Source: Saccopteryx bilineata
Taxonomy: Eukaryota; Chordata; Mammalia; Chiroptera; Emballonuridae
Direction: 5' to 3'
DNA length: 64,000 nt
NCBI RefSeq assembly: GCF_036850765.1
Contig: NC_089490.1
Span: forward strand, 273,992,482-274,056,481
Shown here: positions 35,101 to 47,689 of the stretch, one piece after another
Numbering within the stretch: the stretch's first letter is position 1
How the letters are laid out: each line of letters begins with the position of its first letter
Notes under the pieces: model-generated
What the model was told of the DNA's origin: nothing
What the model saw: the letters and a program-made list of their open reading frames with translations, nothing else
The model's database searches: none
Made by a program: the position numbers and the translations under genes

Positions 35101-35513
35101 GCAAAAGCATGGGAAAATATTAAAATAGTAATAAACTCTACCTCTCCTCAAATTCTGCCAAATTGATTTGACTTTCCCACGTTCCCCTCCATAAACCAGC
35201 TCCTTCTGGTTTGAAAGTAGCAGGCTTTGGGAGAGCTGGCTGTCTGGGCCAGGCAGAAACAGGCTGCTCTGCCGTTGCTGTTCAAAATCTTCATGCTCTG
35301 GATGCCTTCTTGAATTAACAGTGTTTACTTCTAAGCCACAGCCTAACTTAAGTGATTTTTTTAATTCTAGGACTAGTTTGAAGTGTTGCATGGAATATAC
35401 AGTTTGGTTTTAACTCCCAAATATATGGATTGAGATACACAGCATAAACACTTAGGCTGTGGGAAAACTTACGGTTACAAAGGAATTTGCATTTTGCTTA
35501 TTAAAAGCACAGA

Positions 35514-35514
<1 letters not shown>
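32109..35514. other. Mostly unique sequence; possible conserved non-coding blocks
   Basis: No named repeat except a (CT)n run at 33380-33398 and GTTT units at 33977-34000. The segment 33660-33890 and the segment 34620-35000 are repeat-free and of mixed composition. Overlapping frames of 89-118 aa at 34567-34981 occur on both strands and show no family motif, so no gene is called. Confidence 0.35.

Positions 35515-35561
<47 letters not shown>
35515..35561. repeat. (CA)n(TA)n compound microsatellite
   Basis: About 18 CA units followed by five TA units. Confidence 0.95.
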
Positions 35562-35590
35562 CTTAAATAAATAGTTATTATATTTACTAT

Positions 35591-35618
35591 AAGTAAATTA
35601 ATTAATTAAAATTTACTT
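35591..35618. other. AT-only near-perfect palindrome
   Basis: Arms AAGTAAATT (35591-35599) and AATTTACTT (35610-35618) flank an AATTAATTAA core that is itself palindromic. It sits between the microsatellite and a SINE. Confidence 0.7.
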
Positions 35619-35626
35619 AATCATTG

Positions 35627-35790
35627 ACCCTGGCAGCTCAGTTGGTCAGAGCAACACCCTGATATGCCAAGGTTGTGGGTTCAATTCCCCAGTCAGGGCA
35701 CATACAAGAATCAACCAATGAATATATAAATAACTGGAACCACAGATAAATGACTTTCTCCCTCTCTTTCTCTTTAAAAATCAATAAGTT
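35627..35790 (+). repeat. VES-type bat SINE
   Basis: 'CCCTGGCAGCTCAGTTGGTC', 'GGTTGTGGGTTCAATTCCCC', 'AGTCAGGGCACATACAAGAA', 'AATCAACCAATGAATATATA' and a CT-rich end with AAAATCAATAAG tail. This is the classic bat VES layout and supports a chiropteran host. Confidence 0.85.
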
Positions 35791-37028
35791 AAAAGAAAGT
35801 TATTATTAACTAAAATTTTTTGTAATGTTTATCCAAAAATTTTTTTGTAAAAAGCTTATGTTAATTGATGATATGCTACCTAATTTAGACATTTAAATCT
35901 TATTTTCCTCAGGAAAAATTATTAAACATGTAATCATTACTAGTTGAAACCATATTTATCATTTAAAATTCTTTGCCCCCGATATATCATGCTACTAAAT
36001 CACCTCAATGTGACTTAGTTTTCACTTCGAGTCATTTATCTGGTACAAATGTGATATTCACTCATTCACCTAGATCACTCATTTATTTAAAATTGCTGAG
36101 GACGTACTATGGTTTCTGTGTAGGCCCTGGGCCACAGGCTGGAACAGCAGGATTGAGAAGTGCCCTCTCACTGGGCACTGACACCAGAGAGGAGACAGCT
36201 GGCAGAGTTACCACCACAAGTGAGAGAAATGAGGTGTGGCCTCTGACAGAGGCACAGTCCCAGAGGCACATTCCTCTGACAGAAGAATGGCTTCATTCCC
36301 CTTTTACAAGCCAGCCATGGCCTTGAATGTATGTTATATAAATAGTTTAATGTCATTATGTGCATATTTAGGGAGTATCGGCTTTTGCACACAAGACTCA
36401 CAACTATTAGTCCAACTTAAAAACCCGCTCCCTCCAATAGTCTATTTCTTCCATTTTCTCTTCCCTGTGTGCATACACACATGCACACTCCATGTGATAC
36501 TGTCATTTATCAAATTAAAGCAAAACATTAGAATCTATGCCCTATTAATAAAGAAACAGACTTGTGAAGAGAACGAGTTTATTAGTACCCCATTCTTTGA
36601 ATGTACATTAATAGAAAATATAATAAAATCAGCATCTATTATTATTCACTCAGCATAAATTGTGGCTAGCTCTACCAGACTGATAGAGTGCATTGTTTGT
36701 GCCCATGAGTACAATAGTCTTCTAGGCAGAAATCTATTTTTTTTCATCTACAGGAGATCTCCATGCCCAAACCTGACAAAAGAATGCAGAATATTGAACA
36801 GCTTTATCCCTATCATGCCACCCAGAAATTCTCATCATATTCGTGCTCATTGTCAGCCCACTGTGTATGGGAAATGTCCATGACCCTATACCTGACAAAT
36901 GGATGGTCTTATAGGTCACTAATTATTGGACATCCAGTATTTTATACCAGATCAATCCCACTAGCTGAGAGATGAAGGCAAAGTGTTCTATTACTTGGTC
37001 TATAAACTATTTAATCTCTTTACACAGA
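35791..37028. other. No recognisable gene; weak L2-like fragment near 36090
   Basis: Unique sequence. 36075-36160 faintly resembles the ancient L2-like family. The 140-aa frame at 36236-36658 is low-complexity in character and has no recognised motif. Confidence 0.35.
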
Positions 37029-37428
37029 TGCTGTCAGTCAGTTTGGGCTGCTACAGAAATATATGGTGACTGGACAGTTTAATCAAGATAAATATATTCC
37101 TGCAAGTTCTGGAGGCTGGAAGTCTAAGATAAAGGTACCAGCAGATTCCTTGTCTGGTGAGGGCCTGCCTCCTGGCTGGGAGATAGTTGTCCTTGTGCAG
37201 GGTACTGACATAGCCTCCGTTAGTACCCTAGGAGAGAGATCTCTCTTCCTCTTGTAAGGGCACTAATCCCATCAAGGGGGCCTCACCCTCCTGACCTAAA
37301 CCTAATTGCCTAAAATCATCTAAACCTAACTGTCTCCCAATGGCGCCACCTCTAAATACGACCACACTGGGGGCTAGGGCTTCAACATATGAATTTTGAG
37401 GGAACACAAACATGCAGCCCATAAATAG
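37029..37428 (+). repeat. MLT1-type LTR
   Basis: 'AGTTTGGGCTGCTACAGAAA', 'AGTTCTGGAGGCTGGAAGTC', 'TGTCTGGTGAGGGCCTGCCT', 'GGGCACTAATCCCATCAAGG' and 'TTCAACATATGAATTTTGAG' are in consensus order, so the LTR is nearly complete. Two short imperfect 'CCTAAACCTAATTG' repeats lie near 37295-37335. Confidence 0.88.
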
Positions 37429-37429
37429 T

Positions 37430-38245
37430 CACTCCAATCTTTCTAGATTAGTATGACCCCTGAGGATCATCTGTAGAATCATAGACTGTATCAAAATGTG
37501 TAACTTAGTACTTATAGTGAAAACCTTAATTCTTACAACTCCATGTTCTTCAAATCCTGTCCTGATCTTGTTGTAACCAGCAGCCAGTCTGCGAGCACAG
37601 TGAGGAGAGCTTCTGTAGGCACCTGGCCTGTGGTGGCTGGAAATGGCACTTGGAGCAGTGCAGCAACTGTCCAGGACTGGGGTCTTGTTTCTCTTCTGGC
37701 TGAATTACCTCAATGAAGCAAGGCCCATTGGGATAATATTTCCAATAAGTCTCTAGCTTGCTTTTCTTTTAGCCTATCAGTTTTTTTTGAAAAACTGTAA
37801 CTCATCATCAAAGCACTCATTCCCAACACATTAATGAAATAAATCTGTTTGTCTAAGGCTGGAGCTATGGATACAGTTGAGATAAAAACTTCTGTCACTG
37901 TTCACGCAGAAGCACATGTGGGGCTAACCTAGAGACAGGAGGTTGGGGGGAAGGGTCACCTAGTAATGTTACTCTGGATAGATTCCTCTGATACCCGGCG
38001 TGGGGTCCACACACACTGCTGAACGGATAACCAAGACTGGAACCGCAGTTTCTAGAAGCCAGCACTGCTCAACACCATAGCGAGCAAGCGCAGAGAAAGA
38101 AAGTAAGTGAGCCCAGGACCTGGATCCCCCACTGCACTCCCTCCCTAGTAAAAAAGGCAGGAGATGAAAAGGGGACAAAAAAGAAAAAGAAAAACATATT
38201 TAAAAATTAAAATATAATGTGCCTACATAATGAAAAGCTTTGACA
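37430..38245. other. No recognisable feature
   Basis: Unique sequence without supported gene or repeat. Confidence 0.4.
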
Positions 38246-38249
38246 TAGT

Positions 38250-38500
38250 AACAAAACAAAGACTGTATGAATTCAACCTATGTGAAATCAAAGAATGGGC
38301 AAAACTAATCTATGTTAGTAAAAATCAGAATAGTGATACCTGAAGGGGAAGATTGATTGTAAAGGGCACCAGAGAACTTCCTGGGTGACAAGTGACATAC
38401 GTCTTATTGTGGTGCAATTGTTAAAATTCATTGACCCAAACCCCTATGAACTGCGTTATTTCACTAAGCACTATTTATGCCTCAACAATAATAATTAAAA
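38250..38500 (+). repeat. Old LINE-1 3' end
   Basis: 'ATGGGCAAAACTAATCTATG', 'AAAATCAGAATAGTGATACC', 'TTGTTAAAATTCATTGACCC' and a final 'TTTATGCCTCAACAATAA' correspond to an L1ME-type 3' end. Confidence 0.65.
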
Positions 38501-39189
38501 CAATGCTTTCTCTATCTACTTTATTACTAGACTAATACTCTGTAATTTGAATACTTTCAAACAGAACAGCCCAAGGGATTCTGAAATCTGACCTCAGCAG
38601 GCAGCAGCCAGCTTTCAATCCCAGGTTTCTGGAGCATCCTTCTGTGCCCGCGACACAGTGGAATTATGAGTAAATAAATAGTAGCAGAAGCCACACGTTG
38701 GCGCACTCACTTAACCTGTGAATCGCAAGGTTATTTTTGTAGCTGTCTTCCTCCTTCCAGTGTGGAGGATGATTTATGGTTTTCAGCCGAGCTTCATCAT
38801 CATTGTTCTCACCTTTGTTTCCATCATAGTTAATTAAAGGGAAGGTCATTGTCACCTTATGTTTTAAACCTTCTTAACATAATATATCACCCTTGGTACA
38901 CTTTAATAAGGGGATTTGTGAAGGAATGGTGTAATAGGAAGAAAGTTTACGGCATAATCCATCCTGTTCACAATTACACTTTAGAGATTGCACATAATGA
39001 AAGTTAATAAGTAGACAAAATGAAGGTCCGTCTTGGGAGTCATTGGAGTGTTGATTAATTGGCTGGGTGATGCAATGGAACAGGAAGATACCTAGCTTTT
39101 CTAAACGGCAGGCAACTGTGACCAAAACAAACTCTATTTAAAGGACAATCTCTCCTTTTCTTTTCTTGCAAATTGATCACACCAAAACA
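38501..39189. other. No recognisable feature
   Basis: Unique sequence; no supported gene. Confidence 0.4.
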
Positions 39190-39310
39190 ACATGAAATAA
39201 ATTAAACAACTGTTTATGAAATGCCTTCCATGTGCCAGGCACGATGTGAATCCCAGGATGTAAAGGGTAAAGCAAGATACCGTCCCTGTCCCCGAGGGGA
39301 ACCATAGACC
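39190..39310. repeat. Mammal-wide ancient repeat (L2-like)
   Basis: 'GCCTTCCATGTGCCAGGCAC' and 'CCGTCCCTGTCCCCGAGG' match the ancient 'tgtgccaggcac' family. Confidence 0.5.
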
Positions 39311-39469
39311 AGTGTTGGTTGATATACAAAGGAAGGACAAATTATTTATTCTACGTGGTTACTCCCACGGATACCAGAATTAGTTAAGATTCATAAGAAT
39401 GACTGAAATAATATTAAGTACGCCAAGCACATCTGCCAAGGAAATGTTAAATCCTTTCTCCAAAGCCAT

Positions 39470-39700
39470 TTATTTTATTTAACAAACACTTATAAGGTAC
39501 TTACTAAAAGACAGGCATTGTTCTGAGTGTTCTCCAAATATTGAGTCATTTAATACCTACAACATTCCTAATGAGGAAGTTATTATTTTCCTATTGCATA
39601 AATGAGGGAACCGAGGCACAGGACAAGCAAGTAATTTACCCATGGTTTCGCAGTTCTACAGAACCTGAGCTCCTATCCACCAGGCTATGTTACCTTTAAA
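39470..39700 (-). repeat. MIR SINE, antisense
   Basis: Nearly full reversed MIR: 'AACAAACACTTATAAGGTAC', 'GAGTCATTTAATACCTACAA', 'AATGAGGGAACCGAGGCACA', 'GGTTTCGCAGTTCTACAG', and 'CTATCCACCAGGCTATGTTA'. Confidence 0.8.
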
Positions 39701-40217
39701 ATAAGAAGCTTTTGAAAGTTTCAAAAAAAATTATGATTTCTTTTTACAGACTTTTTTAATTAAAAGGGAGTATAGCAGGATTCAGTATCTTGCAGTATTC
39801 TGTATCTCTAACAGCAATTCCTCGTTCTGTTAAATAACACAACTCACCAGAAGTAGAGAACCTACTGACCCAGTAAAAGTAAATTGCTGACACAGTTAAA
39901 ATTTAGAGGAATAGGAAACAAGATGAGAAAATGTATGTTAAAACATATCCTCCTATGAACTTGCAAAAAAGAAAGTGGGTATGTCACATCCAGAATGAGG
40001 AATATCTGAAGTGAAACTTCCCACATCAAGAAAAATGTCACAGGGTTTATGGTAGAAAGGGTTTATCAATGACATGATTCACTGTTCATATTATCAGCAG
40101 GCCTATCTTTGATCCGGGTTCCCCCAAGGACCAAGATGCATGCTTATTGGTATAATGCAGAAGATGAATACAGACTGAAATAAATCTCAAATGACCAAAT
40201 GTGAAGTGAATAAACAG
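39701..40217. other. No recognisable feature
   Basis: Unique AT-rich sequence. Confidence 0.4.
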
Positions 40218-40752
40218 TGTGGTGGGCAGCTTCTAAGCTGGACCGTCATGATTCCTACTTCCTGGTGTTCACACCTGTTTGTAAACTCCTGCCTTGAGTG
40301 TGGACTGGACCTAGTGCCTCACTTCTGTAAAACAGAATGCAGCAGAGGTACTGGGAGTTAACTTGGAGATTAGGTTACAGAGATAATGGCTTCTGTCTTC
40401 TGAACTATTTCTCTGTTCACTCTGATAAAGCCAGTTACTATGAGCTGGGCTGCTTTACCCAACGTTCATGAGACACAAGACTGAAGCGAACTCAGGCCTG
40501 CAAGGAACCCAGTCCTGCCAACAAGCACAGGAGTGAGATTGGAAGTAGACCCTTTCCCAGCTGAGACTTCAAGTGAGACTACAGTCCTCTCAAACCTCTT
40601 GCTACAACTTCATGAGAGAACTGGAGCTTGGAGCACCCACATAGGCCAAACCAATGCTTCTGATCTGGAGAGACTCAGAGAGAAGAAATATTGTTTGTTT
40701 TAAACCATTAAGTTTTTAATGAAATGTGTTGTGCAGCAATAGATAATAAGCA
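40218..40752 (+). repeat. Ancient ERVL/MaLR-type LTR
   Basis: Starts TGTGGTGGGCAGCTTCTAAG; then 'TTGAGTGTGGACTGGACCTA', 'GAACCCAGTCCTGCCAACAA', 'TTGTTTTAAACCATTAAG' and an end near 'CAGCAATAGATAATAAGCA'. The TG...CA boundaries and ~535-bp length suit an LTR; subfamily not assigned. Confidence 0.7.
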
Positions 40753-40754
40753 CA

Positions 40755-40890
40755 CCTTTCTATCAACACACACTTATTTTCCACTAAATTCCAAGAAACT
40801 GGAGATGATCTGAGAGAAGAGGAGAGTTGCAGCCTCTGCCTTCAAGGAGTTTGCAATGTAGTGGAGGACAGCTGACTCCATGATCACAAG
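40755..40890. repeat. Mammal-wide ancient repeat (L2-like), partial
   Basis: 'GCCTCTGCCTTCAAGGAGTT' followed by 'TGCAATGTAGTGGAGGACAG' resembles the ancient family at 22805. Confidence 0.4.
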
Positions 40891-43800
40891 TATTTTCTGA
40901 TAAAGCATTGTCACTTTGAACAAAGGGGGCCTCTGAAAATTTGTATGTAAAAGAATCAATACAGGAAGTCCTAGATGATGAAATAATGCTTGATATTTAT
41001 CAGTGTATTTATGCTTCAGGTGCTGTCAATAGATCATAGAAATTTAGGAACAACTTGAGCAGACCCTTTTCTTAATATTGTAGGAGGAGATACAACTGAT
41101 TAATTCGGGTGTGTCCCCTGGAAACTAAAAAACGTTATAGCACACCTGCTCTTCTGTTCACCTCCAATCTTTTTCTCAGCATTTTAGCCATAGTAAAACA
41201 GTAAAAGGATAAGAATAGCACGAGAAAGGACAATATGAAGCATAACATGCCTGCTTTTCTTCCAACAAATAACAATTTAGCATCTCTATGTACCAGCCCC
41301 ATCTTACACAGGCTGCCTGACTTTGTTCACCTGTTGTCTGTATAGATGCTATGAAGAACACTAAGCAGGCTTCACATATATAATTCCAAGCTCCTTAAAA
41401 GTTATACTGATACTTCTTATCTTCCTATGGGAAAATCTGTGTATGACAGCTAATCAGTAATTCTTCCCTAATTTGTATCTCCAACTGTTCCTCTTTATAC
41501 CAATCCTAAAATAGGAATAGGATATTGTGTATGTATCAGTTTGTTTCTTTGCAAAATGTTTCTACATTTTAATAATATACTTAAATGTCAGATATTTAAT
41601 ATATTTTGAAACAATGGCTCAGTGGGATTCTCTTTATGTTATTGGTTTAATGTACAGAACAATATTCTTGGCAAGGGTACATGGGTTTCATCCACTAGAG
41701 ACTATAAATTAGCCTCATTTGATCTTGCCAAAGTCACTTCCTTGCTAGAAGATCATTTTATGGCCTGTGAGGAAGGAGATGGGAAGATGGGGCATGGCCC
41801 AAAGGGTGCTGAGGCAGGACAACCTCTTGGAGTTTGTACTGAAAGGAGCCCTCCTCCATTTACCAGCTGCATGGCCTCAAGTTAGGAGCAATCATTTGAG
41901 CCTTGCTTTTTATATCTGTAAATATATATACACCACTCACCTCATAAGAACTTAACAAAAAATAACTTTTGCAAAAGCACAAAATCAAACAATTGTCCCA
42001 GAGTAGGTACTCAATGTATAAGGTTTATTATTTCTGTTTCTTAAATTTTACTACTGTTATTTGTATTGTGATTGTAGTACAGTGGTGAGCCCGAATCTCT
42101 ACAGCTAAGTGAAAATTCTATACCTAAGAAATTAGGAAATAATAAAGTATAACAGTTTTGAAATCCTTGTAGCAATCAGTTTGTGAAATCCAAATGGCAA
42201 ACTTTGTCTCTGTTTGTCCACAGATAGATTAAGAAAAGCTTCTCTGGCTGGGTCTGTGTTCATTCATCTACCAGCTCTGTCCCTTGGCACCATGGCTGAC
42301 ACAAGTCAGCACTCAGTAGCTGTCAAATGACTGCATTCTTGAATGCCTTTTAAAATATTAGAAACTTCATCCCTTTTAATTGCTCTGGGAAGGCTTTGGG
42401 CGGTGGAATTCCCCTGTATTCCTGGCTGGAAGGACATCTCCGTCATCTTAGAAATTTTTATTCTTTCCTCTTACTTGGCTTACATTGAGGAACAAGGATT
42501 TATCTCAGGTGGGTAGAGTGACTCCACTGGATTTTTTTCCATGGTAGACTTTCATGGGAACTCTGCTTAATCAATAAATATGACCCAGAGATCACCAGGA
42601 CTGTGGTCCTGGTCCCTGAAGACTCTAGAATGTCAGATTGTGAACATGCATGCTTATGTCATGACTGGAATTTATACCTTTATAACAAGTCATAGAGAAA
42701 TGCTGAGTCCTGGTGTGAGGAAGTAGAAAGTGGGGTTGCAGGTAATGGAAACAAGTTCACTTAGGATCAGGAAACCCTTCCCCTCCTCTGGCCAACTTGG
42801 TTCTTTGTCCATGGTTTTCTTCATCTCTGTGAGCATAATTAAACTGGCTGTTTAGGGTCTGGTAGACCTTTCTAATGGACAGTGTCTATTAATGTCTTCT
42901 TTCTTATGACTAAGACACATTTTATTGTTCTTTGCATGTCTCAATTTGGAAAACTGGACAGTTTGAATATGATAATGTAGCCAATCTAGAAGTCCCTTTC
43001 TGGAGTTTGTGGTTGGTTTCCATTGTGGGTCATTGTCTGCCTATTAGGTGACATTTTTTTCCTGTGAAATGAAAGCAAGGCTAGTTGAATTTTGTTCCTT
43101 TCTAAATGTCAGTCATTCATTTCATAATGGAAGCAATCACCAGCTCTGACTTCAAGCAAGAATAAATAAAGTTACCCTTGAATCTGCATTAGCACTGTGC
43201 GGGGGGACTCCCTCCTGCAAGCCTCATAGCACAACTATTAGAATGTGCTGTGAAGCTCAAGATGCTCTGTCATTCCTTTGCCAACTCAGACCTTGGTGAC
43301 ATAAAGCAAAGAAGCAAGGAGATGAACTATAATATTTTGTGTTGGACAAAGACCAATAAACTAAAAACTGAACTTCTAATTAAGACATTTCTAATTCTTT
43401 ATCTTGACTCTCCCTCTGTTTGCTGTGCCTCCCTCCCTAGCTAACCAGGCTTTAGCTTTAGAGGCAGATCCTCACACCAAACTTGCCTCTCAGACTTGCC
43501 CGCGAATTCAATTCTGGGGACCTACAGGCAGCCCAAGGAACAGCAGGTCACCTGTGCTTTGTGAACTGCATGTTAATTAGCCCATGCCAAAAGGAGGTGA
43601 CGTCTGGTGAACTGCTTTTAGGTTCCAAATGAGGAGGTTAGATACATCTAGCTCTGTTTCCATGGAAGACTCTAGCATGCATAAGACAATGACCATCGCA
43701 GATTCCCTCAGGGTGGAAATGTGGTTTTAACTACACCTTAGTGAAGCTCACTTCCCTTCCTGTCTAGCTGAAGGTAAACAATTTTCTAATTGGAAGGTTC

Positions 43801-45127
43801 TCCAGGTGTCCCAGACTGTTTATTAGCCATGTCCACCTAATGGACTCTACCTCTCTCCTCCAGCTAATCGCAGGTGACGTTCTTGAGTTTCTCACTACAT
43901 GTCGTCTTATGCACAAAATAAAAGTGTCTGTGGTCTCTTCCCCCAACCATGTGGCACAGAAATCTGGGGTATGATTTGACGATAATTCAAACCCCTCATG
44001 TAATACTTTTAATTACACTCAATGTTATTTTCAAATAACTTTGTGACTTTTTCATATATTGTAGGGTAAATTATTCAATACAAGTGTATGTTTGGGGATT
44101 ACCAAACTGCTATCAGCAATGACTGACAGAATACTCTCTCTTTTTCAATCTTTTACTCACTCTAATTCACCTAACTTTTCTCCAGCTTTGATCTTTGACT
44201 TAAATTTTCAACTGGGACATGCTTTATCAAGTTCACACTAATAAAAACAACTGACAGCATAATTGATTTATCAGGATGAAGGTCTACTTGGCATCCTGTC
44301 AGAATACTGCCCACTTGACTACATTGTGCTATTTTCTGAGGTTTCCAATAGAACTAGGCATTAAATACTGAGCTTTCAAACTGTCCTTCAAACAGTTAAG
44401 CACAGTTTAGAGGATTCTCATACAAATAGCTCTTGTCCCTCCCACTTATCTCCTATGACCAAAATTAGTCTCTGAAATATTATGCTTGCTTAAAATGAAA
44501 GGTACTTTGCCTCTTGACTGAATAACCAACTTCCTATAATAATGAGTCATAATATGTTTAAGTTATTATATCCAATCTAAGGGTTTCATGGTGTCTCCTA
44601 GTTTTAGCTAATATCTCCTACTTGGCAACCCAATTCCTACTTGATGATGTAGAATATATTTCCTGGTGAGTATTTTGGGATCTTGGCTTTGAGCATCTAC
44701 ATTTTTTATAAGCGTAGTAGTTTCAGGTTAGATATTTGATGTTTTCTGCTCCATTTCAGAGACTGTAAAATATTACAGTAGCCACCAAAAGTAGATTTAA
44801 AATACCATCAAGTTTATTTGATACCTGTATATATTTGTACAATCAGTTAACTAGTGCTTAACTTACTTGATTTCAATTATTTTACATTATAAACAAGTTA
44901 CCATTTAAAGTAATCATCTAAGAGTGTATATTGGATTTTTGTGATAAGGTAATATCTTCATTAATGAGTGAAAATTATAGCCTCTCACATGTTAGAAATA
45001 CTACTGAAAACATTTTGGCTATTCTGTAAAATACCTGGAGCCTTGAATATACAGTTTTAAACCTAAATTTCTAAAGTAAATGGGCCAGATAGCATTTCCA
45101 AAAACACAAAAACTAGTCACTTACTAT
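40891..45127. other. Long unique stretch without recognised gene
   Basis: About 4.2 kb of mostly unique DNA. 42270-42340 might hold a MIR fragment. No frame above 87 aa and no splice-bounded exon that I can justify. Confidence 0.4.
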
Positions 45128-45215
45128 ATTTACTTCTTTCCTATTGCTTCTAAACTTTGTGGCTTAAGACAACACAAATTTATCATCTAATAGTTCTGCA
45201 GTTGGAAGTCTGACA
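45128..45215 (+). repeat. LTR fragment like that at 7236
   Basis: 'TTCTTTCCTATTGCTTCTAA', 'GTGGCTTAAGACAACACAAA' and 'TAGTTCTGCAGTTGGAAGTC' match the start of the 7236 LTR; the match fades beyond 45215. Confidence 0.5.
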
Positions 45216-45617
45216 AGACTATAGGAGTTAGAAAGAGAGGAGGAGAGGTCTGCCCTGCTCAGATCCTTGTCTTGGACAACTGCATGAACAAGGTACTACT
45301 GGCCAAAATGGAGGGGTAGATTTGGAAGTGAAGTCAGGAGTTGGTTTGGTCATAGAGTCTGACATCTCTCTGGTCTGTATGACCTTTAGCTGCACCAGTG
45401 TGGAATCTGATGCGGGTATGAACTTGCAAGTGACAAAGGAGTCACTGGAAGGCCATGGAGCTGAGAAGAGAATAGAGACCATCAGAGACATTCAGGAATG
45501 TCTCTGCAAAAAAGCTATGCATTCTAAGCCCAGGAGAAAAACAATGTAAATGTGGACACAACTTTCATCAGTCACTGAATATCTGAAAGCCTGGACAGGA
45601 TTAGAACCCCTATGTGC

Positions 45618-46020
45618 TTGTTAATTTTACATCATTTTCACTGGACATGGGGCATCTAGATAGTTAAATATGATTCCTGATGTGCCTGTGAGGGTAATTC
45701 TGGATGAGATTAATATTTGACTCTGTAGACTGAGTAAAGCACATTGTCCTCGCCAATATTTGTGAGCCTTGTCCAAGTCAGTAAAGGCGGAAAGGAAATA
45801 GAAGACTGAGTAAGAAAGCATTCTCTCTCTTAGCCTGACTCTCGAAGAGCTGCATCATCTGTCTTCTTCTTCACACTTGGACCTGGACCAGAACAATACC
45901 ATTGGAAGTCCTGGATCTGAACTGCTTACCCTCCATAGTCATGTGAGCCAATTTCTTATCATAAACATACATATATAATATTGGCTCTATTTATTGGAGA
46001 ACCTTGGCTAAGATACCCTG
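45618..46020 (+). repeat. Ancient mammalian LTR-like repeat
   Basis: 'TGTTAATTTTACATCATTTT', 'GATGTGCCTGTGAGGGTAAT', 'GAGATTAATATTTGACTCTG', 'CTCCATAGTCATGTGAGCCA' and 'TTATTGGAGAACCTTGGCTA' follow a well-known mammal-wide LTR-like repeat. Subfamily not assigned. Confidence 0.65.
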
Positions 46021-47689
46021 TTAAAGTTTAAAACAACTATATTATAACTATATTCATGTCATGTCTGTGTTAGATGAAAAAAAAATTCAACTTTTCACTC
46101 ACAGTACTATAGCTCAAGTTGTTAAATATTTATGGCATGCAGAATCTGTGCTGGAGTAGATAATCATTCTATATGCGTGTTATGCTTGCTGTGTTTAGAG
46201 TTCTTAGTAAGTAGGGTTCTTAACTGCCATCACCAGTACAGATGGAAAGTTATCCTTGACCATGTCTACTCACTTTCACACTTAACTTCTGATTATTGAT
46301 GACTCAACATTGTAATAAAAAATCTGCATCTACAGAAAGACAAAAAACAAAACAGTAATCTGACTCTCATTTTCACTTGCCAGCTTCAAAATGTCTCTAC
46401 ACACCTATATCTGATCATCATGTTCATTCCTTTCTTGTTTTTCAAACTTCCTGTTTGTCACAACTCCTTGTTGTGACACAACTTCCTGTGTCTCACAACT
46501 AATGACTGAAAACCCGAGGTTTTGTGTCAGCCATGCCTGACCCCCACTCCCAGCGTCAGCCTGGCATCCTCTTCAGCAAAACCTGTTAGTCAGAGCACCT
46601 ATGCAGAATCCAATCCCTTTGGCTCCCTCGCCTTCTCTCTGTCCTTTTGCCCTATGTTATTCAAAAATTTCAACAAGATACCCTAAAACTTGACACTGTA
46701 GTGGTCAAGTTAAAACCCTCACCAATAAAATGTCTCGACGTTTTAAAAGTCATTGAGAAAGACTAACATTGCGTTTCTCTTAGCTGCAATAAATCTTTCT
46801 TAGAGAAACAAATTCTACCACTGAAAAGAGGAAAAATAATAAGGTGCTTACTCAATCCATTTTTAAATGTGCAATCAATAAAACTTACTAGCTTATTGTT
46901 TCTGGTTACCTTGAAAATGGTTCTGAGGGAAGGGTCTATGTACATTAATGCATGCAAATAATTCAGCATTTAACAACAGAATGAAGATTTTCTCAAAGCA
47001 AGGAACATATACACATGCTTTCTCACATGCTCTCCAATTTATCATTGTATTCTCCTAAACTCTGAGGTGTTGCATTTTAGGATCCTATTAAATAAATCAA
47101 AACAACATATTATCTGAAATTAGGAACCAGACAGGACAGCAGCTAAAATTAATTCACTATAGTAATCTCCTCCGAAGAAACTCCCCTGAGGGAAAACATT
47201 ATATGCCCCTTTCCATGGGCAGAGATTTAAATATCTCTAATGTTAGCTTTACATGCCTAAATCCCTATGCATTAAAATAAAAATGTACCTATCCTCTCAG
47301 AAGGGAAACCTAGAAGTCTGCACTAACCTCTAAATAAGTCCAATTAAATTTAATTGGAGTGGCACATCTACATTTTAGAATCACACTGAATATTGATGGA
47401 GAAAACAGGTCTGAAGACAGACGTGCCCTTGTACATTTCCAAACATTTCAACCCTTGTCTGCCAATGAAAAGAGAACCCAAACTGAGAGCTATCAACATG
47501 GACACATGCATGTGGAAATCCAATCATCCTAACCCCTTCATCTTAAAGCTACACATGCAAAAATAATAACTGTGTTCAACAGAAGTGCTGTTAAACACTG
47601 GTACCCAAATTCCATTTCATTTCACCTCCAGTGAGTTAGGGGTGGGGGGCACTAAGTGGGGTTGGGTTAGTTGAAGATAATGTGATACC
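46021..47689. other. Mostly unique sequence
   Basis: No named repeat. A perfect 8-bp hairpin (GTCACAAC, loop TCCTT, GTTGTGAC) lies at 46457-46477. No gene supported. Confidence 0.4.

Noticed and set aside
41527..41955. Overlapping frames of 61-87 aa
   Set aside because: Short, several frames open together, and no recognisable protein character.
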